Position numbers and translations under genes: made by a program. A model generated the notes under the pieces. The model was not told the DNA's origin. It saw only the letters and a program-made list of their open reading frames with translations, and made no database searches. Shown piece by piece: positions 57,211-64,000 of a stretch of 64,000 nt of DNA (the first letter of the stretch is position 1; each line of letters begins with the position of its first letter). The DNA comes from Prochlorococcus sp. AG-402-K14 (lineage in GTDB: Bacteria; Cyanobacteriota; Cyanobacteriia; PCC-6307; Cyanobiaceae). Location of the stretch: NCBI GenBank assembly GCA_003216815.1, contig QCIG01000002.1, forward strand, positions 50,676 through 114,675, in the 5' to 3' direction.

Positions 57211-58950
57211 TTACCCAAACCCAGTCATTGCAGTAAAGAGATCTTTGTTCTCAGCTGATTCTGCAAAACCTAGTAGTGCTTCGTAACGGGTCTCAGCACC
57301 ACTACTTAATTGACCTAACCAATAGTTCAAACCATCTGTATCAGCATCTCTTTCAAGAACATTTTTATAGAGAGTATTCACAAATTCTTCATCAGTGACA
57401 TTGCTACCATATCGTTCTCCAAATTCCGCTGAGCCTAAAAATGATGAGGCAACAACTCTGATGGTGTTTGCTCCTGAGCTGAACTGATTAATCCAATACT
57501 CCAATCCATCTGGATCAGGCAATCGCTTAAATGATGCATTGTATAAGCGGAACATGCGTCCAGAATCAGTATTCAATCCAGTGACATGGTCAAAGGTTCC
57601 TTTAATATCTGCAATGGCACTGACGTTTCTAAATGAACTCGTGCTTGCTTCTTCTGTAAAAATCAATGATGGATATCCTGTAATGTCGTCATAGCCAGAG
57701 TCTGTTTTTATTTGATAGACACCATTACCTTTGTTATAGAACTTGTAATCACTAAAGTTACCGCTATAAGTTTTCACAACGTCTACTTTTGATTCTTCTA
57801 CTGTTTGGTCTGTAAATTGAATGTATTCAATATTTTTTAGTGTATCTGTTCCATCATTGGAGCCTGTTCTTTGATCGGCGATTTGAAGTGTGTCCGACCC
57901 TCGAATGAAGGAATAGTTGGAGAAATCTCCTGAATATACTGAAGTATCGGAACCTCCTTCACCATTAATTATATCTGAGCCTTCTGAGGCGAAGAAAGTT
58001 TCATTACTACTACTACCAGTAAGCTCATCGTTTGAATTGCTCCCCGTGTTTGGGATATATCCAGAAAGTCCTTGGTTGTTTTCTTTAAAAATTTCTTCTA
58101 GTTCATTGCTAGAAGGCTTACTAATTACTTTCTTAATATAATTTTTATACAAGTTATGTCCTAAAGGGTTCCCTTCCTTAATCTTTTCGGGGGTTAAGTA
58201 ATTATCTGACCATTCTGGATCAAGACTGCCTGAATACTTTTCAATATATCCCCATTCAGCAAAAGTTAAAGCGTATTGATATTCAACCATTACTGTTTTC
58301 CAATATGTGAAACTACCCACGCCCATATGGTTGTAGATTGAAGCATCAAAAACCCCATTGTTGATAGCTTCTTTTGCTGCTTCAAAAAGTAAGCCTGACA
58401 ATATTGGCTCTTCTTTAGAGGCATCCCCACCGTACTCAGGGGTTCTGTCTTCAATAAATAGAAATTGCTCTGGGAATACACCTGGCAAAGCAAATCTAAC
58501 TAATGTATGAAGTAAATGTTCAAGAGCTTCTGTTATTTGGCTGTTAGCAGTTCTGTCTGAAGTCCCAGAAAGGTTGAATTGCCATATAAAATCGGTAAGA
58601 CTATGCTTATCATTTGTTGTGTCCCATCCTGAATAATTTTCTCCGTTCAGATTAGGAGAGTATGAATCCATTTCCTCAACTCCTATTCTTTGTAAGGTAT
58701 TTATACTTTTTAAATGTTTAATAGCTTTAATTTGAGAGTCAGCATTAATTGATGTATCTTCTGGGTTAAGTAATAGTTTTGTTGTTTGAGCTATTTTTTT
58801 TATAAATTCATCTTCTACAGCAACGTTTCCTCCTGTTTCTTTTAAACCCGCGATTTTGAGACCATAAACTTCTATATATCTGTTAAAGGGCTCTATTTCT
58901 GAACTAAATTGAATTTGATAGCTTTTATAGACAGCGTCTAATGTTCCCAT
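57211..58950 (-). CDS. RTX-like secreted protein with C-terminal DUF4214 repeats
   Basis: 579 residues. The N-terminal ~290 residues form an uncharacterised domain with EALEHLLHTLVRFALPG; it is not a canonical HExxH site. A single RTX-like block follows (NDELTGSSSNETFFASEGSDIINGEGGSDTSVYSGDFSNY), then a second similar unit and two DUF4214 segments (PDGLEYWINQFSSGANTIRVVASSFLGSAEF; DGLNYWLGQLSSGAETRYEALLGFAESAEN). There is no signal peptide; type I secretion is inferred. The last segment closely matches that of the metalloprotease at 44.7-46.6 kb. Confidence 0.75.
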   Translation of the reverse strand: MGTLDAVYKSYQIQFSSEIEPFNRYIEVYGLKIAGLKETGGNVAVEDEFIKKIAQTTKLLLNPEDTSINADSQIKAIKHLKSINTLQRIGVEEMDSYSPNLNGENYSGWDTTNDKHSLTDFIWQFNLSGTSDRTANSQITEALEHLLHTLVRFALPGVFPEQFLFIEDRTPEYGGDASKEEPILSGLLFEAAKEAINNGVFDASIYNHMGVGSFTYWKTVMVEYQYALTFAEWGYIEKYSGSLDPEWSDNYLTPEKIKEGNPLGHNLYKNYIKKVISKPSSNELEEIFKENNQGLSGYIPNTGSNSNDELTGSSSNETFFASEGSDIINGEGGSDTSVYSGDFSNYSFIRGSDTLQIADQRTGSNDGTDTLKNIEYIQFTDQTVEESKVDVVKTYSGNFSDYKFYNKGNGVYQIKTDSGYDDITGYPSLIFTEEASTSSFRNVSAIADIKGTFDHVTGLNTDSGRMFRLYNASFKRLPDPDGLEYWINQFSSGANTIRVVASSFLGSAEFGERYGSNVTDEEFVNTLYKNVLERDADTDGLNYWLGQLSSGAETRYEALLGFAESAENKDLFTAMTGFG

Positions 58951-59024
58951 TCCAGGAGTTAAATGAAACTATTTTATCAAACAAACTATTTTGAGTGACT
59001 AGTCTCAAGCTGTCTCGAAAATGG

Positions 59025-59145
59025 TCTAACTGTTTGTTGTGCTGGTCTAACCCTTTCCTATCACTCTAATAAGTTGCTATGAATTGATGTATAGGGGATT
59101 TTATCCACCTTTCACATGTCATTTATATCAGTGGTCCTTAGTTTT
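59025..59145 (+). repeat. att-like repeat copy 6, degenerate
   Basis: GTCTAACTG, GGTCTAACCC and, 50 bases on, AGGGGATTTTATCCACC then GTCATTTATATCAGTGG. Alignment to copy 5 shows the same order and spacing with many substitutions. It lies in the 362-base gap before the small exported-protein gene, where I see no other feature. Confidence 0.5.
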
Positions 59146-59312
59146 TTACAAAAGCATTGCCTAATCATATTGTCTGATTTTTAAAGGTAAAACTTTCTTG
59201 CCTCTACAAGCAAGTTAAAGAGCCAGGTATTGATTCATTAATGCTAGTCATATCATTTGTCTTTCCATCTAATTACTTTTTTAGCTAAAAAGAATAAAGA
59301 TATATTTTCTAA

Positions 59313-59540
59313 ATGGATAAGGAAACTCTTCTAAGACTTGCGACACCAGCATCAATTTTTGCTCTTGCTTTAAGCATTGGCACACTACCAATGACAGTTA
59401 ATGCATATGACCAAACTATAAAAATAAGTGGTTCAGTAGAAATAGAAGGTGATGATTCACGTTTTCACGCTCCTATAAACATTAATTGTGTTAGTGGATG
59501 CATCCCAAGAGAAAAGCCAACTACATATAGATTCAGATAG
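59313..59540 (+). CDS. Small exported protein
   Basis: 75 residues. A signal peptide or helix (LATPASIFALALSIGTLPMTVNA) is followed by about 40 residues with two Cys in ININCVSGCIPREKPTTYRFR. It resembles small secreted Prochlorococcus proteins of unknown function. No Shine-Dalgarno sequence is obvious. It is in the module between att-like copies 6 and 7. Confidence 0.55.
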   Translation: MDKETLLRLATPASIFALALSIGTLPMTVNAYDQTIKISGSVEIEGDDSRFHAPININCVSGCIPREKPTTYRFR

Positions 59541-59714
59541 TCGAAAAAAAATATTTGATAGGCCTATAGAAATAGTTTTTTTACATTACTCATAGGATTT
59601 AATCTGAACAATTTTTTTGTTGGATAGTTTTTTAATTGAAAAATAATTTAGTATTTGTTGGAGAAAAGTATTTTCTTTTGATGAGAATAGATATAATAAA
59701 AAAATATAAAAAAG

Positions 59715-60107
59715 ATGAAGAGAGAAGAAAAATCTCAGCTGAATATTAAGATAGATCCAAAACTCTTACTTAGACTGAAGTCTAGAGAAATAAAGAATGG
59801 AAAAACACTAACAGCCTTTATTACTGAGATATTAGAACAAAGTCCTACTAAAATAACTAGCGATATTGATATTCTTGAACAGAGACTATTAAGAGTAGAA
59901 GAACAAATTAAGCTAAAAGATAATTTATCGCCTGATAAGGAAAAAGATTTAAATCCAAGTAAGAGCATTTTTACTAATAGTGGAGCAAAGAGATATGGTG
60001 AGATTGCTAAGAAACTTTTTGATTTACATAGGGAAAAAAGGCATCTTTCTTTGAAAGATGCCTTCGCAGAATTATCTACTTGCCTTGCTAATTTTGATAG
60101 TACCTGA
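59715..60107 (+). CDS. Ribbon-helix-helix-like protein with coiled coil
   Basis: 130 residues. The N-terminal LNIKIDPKLLLRLKSREIKNGKTLTAFITEILEQS has the beta strand and two helices of a CopG/Arc-type DNA-binding fold. A predicted coiled coil (LEQRLLRVEEQIKLKD) and a helical tail follow. A role in control of the island or of its recombination is possible but unproven. Confidence 0.6.
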   Translation: MKREEKSQLNIKIDPKLLLRLKSREIKNGKTLTAFITEILEQSPTKITSDIDILEQRLLRVEEQIKLKDNLSPDKEKDLNPSKSIFTNSGAKRYGEIAKKLFDLHREKRHLSLKDAFAELSTCLANFDST

Positions 60108-60156
60108 ACTAGTATTTAAACTCCTCTCAGGGGATCATGACTTAACAGGTATAGAA

Positions 60157-60282
60157 ATGACAGATGCCTACAGGAATGGATCTTGTGGGATGAGAAGTGC
60201 TCTATCTGAATGGACCAACAGCTCTTTAGAGCCATTAAATGAAGCTTTTCTAAACGCGGTAGATTCTGGAAATCTTATATGA
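60157..60282 (+). CDS. Possible small protein (weak)
   Basis: 41 residues if started at MTDAYRNGSCGMRSALSEWTNSSLEPLNEAF; the ORF-track start at 60058 overlaps the previous gene by 50 bases and its first part is likely a shadow. There is no strong ribosome site and no known motif. I include it because the frame is open and not covered by another gene. Confidence 0.25.
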   Translation: MTDAYRNGSCGMRSALSEWTNSSLEPLNEAFLNAVDSGNLI

Positions 60283-60361
60283 TTCAGATTGATCTATCTG
60301 CTAGCAATTTTTCTTTTTGATAGATTTCTTCTATATGCATTCTAAACGCTTTTTGATTTTT

Positions 60362-60486
60362 TTGTCTAACCCGAATAAACTATCTAATTAATTATTTTGA
60401 TTTGGCAGAGATTTGTTTTTATTTAATTTATAGAAGACTATTCATACATTCATTGTATTTGCTTTTAATATATTATTTATCTAACT
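60362..60486 (+). repeat. att-like repeat copy 7, degenerate
   Basis: GTCTAACCC, then 51 bases on TTTTTATTTAATTTATAGAAGACTATTCATACA, which matches 20 of 25 bases of the copy 1 segment CAACGTATAGCAGACTAGTCATACC in its right half, and then TCTAACTTTTT. Order and spacing equal the other copies. The site fills much of the 330-base gap before the second TPR-sulfotransferase. Confidence 0.45.
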
Positions 60487-60618
60487 TTTTAAGTTTGAAA
60501 GAAGGGATATTGTTTAGCGTAAACATTCTTTCGAAGTTTCAAGCATTTCTATAGATGTTAATACTTTAGTTGTATATCGTATAGTCTATTGTTATTATGA
60601 TATTTATTGGAGCGGATT

Positions 60619-62370
60619 TTGAATAATAAAAAAGATAATATTATTTCTAATAATAACAGGATCAAAGAAGTCGTAACTTATCCGGTCCCAATGGATTTAA
60701 AGGAAATAAAAGAAAATTTTATTATTAATACCGATAATAATATATCTAAACAAAAAATAATCAACAAAGCATTTAAGTTACATGCTCAAGGAAATATTAA
60801 AGAAGCAGAAAAATATTATCAGTATTTTCTTAATCAAGGCTATCAAGATTCCAGGGTCTTAACTAATTATGGATTAATCTTAAAAAAACATGGAAATTTC
60901 AAAGAAGCAGAAATATGGCTTCGTAAAGCTATTCAAATAGATCCTAATTGTGCCATTTCTTATTCAAATTTAGGAAATTTCATGAGAAAAATTGATAATT
61001 TAAAAGAAGCAGAAATCTTTACTAGAAAAGCGATACATCTTAAACCTAACTTCGCTGAAGCCTATTCTAATTTAGGAAGCATATTGAGAGATCTCGGTGA
61101 ATTAAAAGAAGCAGAGCTATCTCTTAGAAAGGCTATAAAGCTAAAGCCTTTTATTGCTGATGCATATAATAATCTGGGTAATATATTGAGAGATCTTGGT
61201 GAATTAAAACAGGCAGAAATATCTTTTAATAAGGCTATTCAAATAGATCCTAATTGTGCAGATGCTTTTCATAATTTGGGAAATAACATGCAAGATCTAG
61301 GCAATTTAGAATTTGCTGAAAAATATTATATAAAAGCTATTAAGATTCAATCTGATTTGACTAAAGCATACTACTCCCTCTCAAAACTTAAATATTCAAA
61401 TAAAAAACAAAAATGGAAGGATGAATTATTTAATAAAAATATCTTGAAAAATAAATTACCAAAAGATAAAGTAGATATCTATTTCGCAAGAGCAAATATT
61501 TATCATAATGAAAGAAAATATAAACAGAGCTCAAAATGCTTACAATTGGCAAATAAAATTAAACTTAAGATCAAACCATCATTCACTAATAAAATATTAA
61601 ATAAATCAAAAGAATTAATGATTGAATCATATAAAGAAGTTGTTAATAAAAAACAAAAAGAAATAACATTAGAAAATATTTTCATTGTTGGAATTCCTAG
61701 AAGTGGATCAACATTGTTAGAATCTATTCTTAGTATGAATTTAAATGTAGATGACTTGGGAGAAATTAATATTTTAGAAGAATCATTTCAGGAGTCAAAG
61801 AAAAATAACCAAAATCTTACTCTTTTTGAATTATATTTTCAGAAACTAAATAATAATAATAAATCTTATATCAAAACCAATAAATATTTATTTAATTATC
61901 AATACGTAGGAATAATTGCTAAGCAAATTCCTAATGTACATATCATTCATTGTTTTAGAAATCCTTTAGATAATATTCTTTCGATTTATCGATCGCATTT
62001 TGCACAAGGTAATGAGTATGCCTCTTCATTAGTTGATTGTGCTTATATTTTTTTAGACCATGATTACATAATGACAGAATATAAAGATAGATATAGATCA
62101 AAAATTTATGACTTAAATTACGATTTGCTAGTCAAAAAACCTAACCAAGAAATTAAAGCTTTAATTTCTTGGTTAGGTTGGGAATGGGATAATTCATATT
62201 TATCGCCACATCTCAATCCTCGCTCAGTTTCAACAGCTAGCAGTGTACAAGTCCGATCACCTATCAATTTAAGATCTGTTGGAGGTTGGAAGAACTATAG
62301 AGAAATGTTGCGTCCTGTTATCAAAGTTTTAGAAAAGCATGAGAAATATAAGAACTTGCAATTTCTATGA
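60619..62370 (+). CDS. TPR-sulfotransferase fusion protein, paralogue 2
   Basis: 583 residues from a TTG six bases after GGAG; the ORF-track TTG at 60607 overlaps that ribosome site. An N-terminal VTYPVPMDLKEI tag is shared with the next gene. TPRs span about 45-270 (AYSNLGSILRDLGELKEAELSLRKAIKLKP). The sulfotransferase domain has IFIVGIPRSGSTLLESILSMN, HIIHCFRNPLDNILSIYRSHF and LNPRSVSTASSVQVRSPI. It is clearly paralogous to the gene at 50.9-52.7 kb, with a diverged N-terminus and near-identical C-terminal motifs. Confidence 0.88.
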   Translation: MNNKKDNIISNNNRIKEVVTYPVPMDLKEIKENFIINTDNNISKQKIINKAFKLHAQGNIKEAEKYYQYFLNQGYQDSRVLTNYGLILKKHGNFKEAEIWLRKAIQIDPNCAISYSNLGNFMRKIDNLKEAEIFTRKAIHLKPNFAEAYSNLGSILRDLGELKEAELSLRKAIKLKPFIADAYNNLGNILRDLGELKQAEISFNKAIQIDPNCADAFHNLGNNMQDLGNLEFAEKYYIKAIKIQSDLTKAYYSLSKLKYSNKKQKWKDELFNKNILKNKLPKDKVDIYFARANIYHNERKYKQSSKCLQLANKIKLKIKPSFTNKILNKSKELMIESYKEVVNKKQKEITLENIFIVGIPRSGSTLLESILSMNLNVDDLGEINILEESFQESKKNNQNLTLFELYFQKLNNNNKSYIKTNKYLFNYQYVGIIAKQIPNVHIIHCFRNPLDNILSIYRSHFAQGNEYASSLVDCAYIFLDHDYIMTEYKDRYRSKIYDLNYDLLVKKPNQEIKALISWLGWEWDNSYLSPHLNPRSVSTASSVQVRSPINLRSVGGWKNYREMLRPVIKVLEKHEKYKNLQFL

Positions 62371-62553
62371 TGAAGGTTTAATTTCCTATTTTCTTTATTA
62401 ACTTGGACTCATTATTTAAGGAATCTTTTCTTCTTCAAATTTTTAGGCTTTTTTAATTAAAGTCTTTTTGCTAATAAAATTAATATAAAAGCTAAATTAT
62501 TATTTTCTTAGATAGAATAATAAAATAAGTATTTTAAGTGAGATAATTATAAG

Positions 62554-64000
62554 ATGGAGGAGTATCGGGAACAAGAACAAGAACAAGAAGAAATCAAAAT
62601 TAATAAATTAACTACATATCCTGTTCCACTTTTACTTGATGAATTAACAAATCATAATATTTCTGTAGAAAATCTTTCATCTATGAATAAAAAAGAAATA
62701 ATTAGTCAAGCTATAAGATTTCATCTGCAGGGAAATATTTTAAAAGCAATTAAATATTATCAATATTGTATTGATCAGGACTTTAATGATCCAGTTATTT
62801 TTTCTAATATGGGAACAATATTAAAAAATCTAGGCAAGTTAAAAGAAGCAGAATCATTAACTCTTAAAGCAATTAAACTAAATCCTGATTTTTCAGATGC
62901 ACATTCTAATTTGGGAATGATATTGGAGTCTCTTGGCAAACTAAAAGAAGCTGAATTGTCACAACGCAAAGCCATTGAGCTAAATCCTGATTTCGCAAAC
63001 GCGTATTCTAATTTGGGAATCATTTTGAAAAACTCAGGCAGACTTAAAGAGGCAGAAATATATCAGCGTAAGGCAATTGAATTAAAACCTGACTTTGCGA
63101 ATGCGTATTTAAATTTAGGAAATTTGTTGAAAGAACTTGGTAAATTAAAAGAATCAGAAAAATCTTTATATAAAGCCATCGAACTAAACCCTGATTTGTT
63201 AATGGCTTTTTTTTAATCTTTCACAATTACAACTTTTAAAAGGAGATTATCATTCAGGTTTAGAGAATTATGAATTTAGATTTAAAAGAAATATAACTTC
63301 ATTTGTCCATGCTAATCCTATAATAAAAAAATTAAACGATAATCAGCTATTTCAAGAAAAGAAAATATTAGTCGTAAGTGAACAGGGCTTCGGTGATACA
63401 CTTCAATATATGAGATATATACCTTTTTTAAGAAAAAAAGGTTTAGAAGTTTCTTTTTGTGCTCAGGAAAAACTTCATACCCTAATTAAAGCATCTCACA
63501 TTGATTCGAATCCATTAACTCCAAAACAAGCTAATCAGGTTTCTGAAGGTAAATGGATCCCACTATTATCCTTGCCTAAATATCTAAAAGTTAATCCAAA
63601 AAATCCAATTGTTTCAGAACCATATATTTTCTCATCTAATAAAATGATTGATAAATGGAGAAATATTCTCTCATGTGAAAAAAGACCAATTATCGGTATT
63701 AATTGGCAAGGTAATCCTGGTTTAGAAAAAACAACATATGATGGTCGATCAATTCCATTAGAAGTGTTCTCAATTATCTCTGAATGTTGTAATAACAAGC
63801 TCCTTTCTCTTCAAAAGGGATTTGGATCGGAACAACTTGAAGATTGCTCATTTAAAAATAAGTTTGTTAAATGCCAATCTGAAATTGATTTAATTTGGGA
63901 TTTTCTTGAAAATGCTGCAATTATTTCTAACTGTGATCTTATTATTACAAATGACACATCGGTTGCTCATTTGGCAGGAGGCATGGGTAAACAGGTATGG
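62554..64000 (+). pseudogene. TPR-glycosyltransferase (GT9-like) gene split by a frameshift; runs off the window
   Basis: The first part (62554-63216, 220 residues) has a Gln/Glu-rich start, the TTYPVP tag and five TPRs, then stops at GCTTTTTTTTAA. Dropping one T from the run of eight continues the frame without a stop from 63215 to the window end: NLSQLQLLKGDYHSGLENYEFRF, then KKILVVSEQGFGDTLQYMRYI, RPIIGINWQGNPG and CDLIITNDTSVAHLAGGMGKQVW. These are the sugar-nucleotide-binding motifs of TPR-linked, GT9-like glycosyltransferases. It is either a true pseudogene, a slippage-controlled gene or a sequencing error. Confidence 0.8.

Noticed and set aside
57211-58950. Second metalloprotease based on EHLLHTL
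   Set aside because: The motif lacks the HExxH glutamate and third ligand; only the protein at 44.7-46.6 kb has a full metzincin site.
59735-59968. 77-residue - strand ORF
   Set aside because: Antisense shadow of the ribbon-helix-helix-like gene.
46782-60486. Integron-like cassette array (attC sites)
   Set aside because: GTCTAAC fits the RYYYAAC inverse-core consensus and the sites separate single cargo units, but the motifs on both sides of each core are in direct orientation. attC needs the inverted GTTRRRY partner, and the cores derive from ychF.
44446-60486. tRNA genes as the integration target
   Set aside because: I looked for acceptor/T-arm patterns in the repeats and elsewhere and found no cloverleaf; the core is coding sequence of ychF.
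1-64000. CRISPR array
   Set aside because: The repeats are kilobases apart with unequal spacers, and no cas genes are present.

Overview
The window looks like a piece of an AT-rich marine picocyanobacterial chromosome, most likely Prochlorococcus, probably a low-light-adapted lineage. The evidence is photosystem II genes psbD and psbC in their overlapping arrangement, PetM, Ycf4, Ycf39, an NTRC-type thioredoxin reductase-thioredoxin fusion, CobQ, strong AT bias and very tight gene packing. The genus call is inference from gene content and protein flavour; no 16S gene is present.

Region 1 (about 0.4-16.3 kb) is a near-complete type IV pilus locus. It holds a major-pilin-like gene and four minor-pilin-like genes on the + strand, one of which carries a C-terminal von Willebrand factor A domain. 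A divergent block on the - strand encodes a PilP-like protein, PilM, PilN, PilO and the PilQ secretin. pilB, pilT and pilC follow on the + strand, with the prepilin peptidase pilD convergent to them. PilB and PilT power extension and retraction, PilC is the platform, PilM/N/O/P-like proteins align the machine with the PilQ pore, and PilD processes the prepilins.

Region 2 (about 16.4-44.5 kb) is mostly ordinary housekeeping and photosynthesis chromosome: a glycine-zipper protein with a natural histidine tail, a ferredoxin, cobQ, maf, psbC/psbD, ycf4, a cyclophilin, ilvH, petM, ycf39, infA, the NTRC gene, pntA/pntAB/pntB, two alpha/beta hydrolases, dxr, a Na+-symporter, cysS, polA, an efflux adaptor and ychF.

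Region 3 (about 44.4-60.5 kb) is an accessory island starting at the 3' end of ychF. The last ~24 bases of ychF and the sequence after it recur at least six more times, at about 46.86, 50.61, 52.82, 54.36, 59.09 and 60.41 kb, with decreasing fidelity. The copies are flanked by short TCTAAC-type direct repeats, some spaced about one helical turn apart. One copy forms a perfect 12-bp hairpin. Each interval holds one small cargo module: a DUF4214 metalloprotease; a circularly permuted ATP-grasp/alpha-E/transglutaminase operon; a TPR-sulfotransferase; a 2OG-Fe(II) oxygenase-like protein; a methyltransferase, a DUF2079 membrane protein and an RTX/DUF4214 protein; then a small exported protein and a ribbon-helix-helix-like protein. 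I read these repeats as serial recombination (att-like) sites that built the island by accretion. No recombinase gene is visible in the window.

Region 4 (about 60.6-64.0 kb) carries two further TPR proteins. One is a second TPR-sulfotransferase. The other is a TPR-glycosyltransferase interrupted by a frameshift at a run of eight T and running off the window end. Together with the sulfotransferases, methyltransferase and oxygenase this suggests a surface-polysaccharide or surface-protein modification island.
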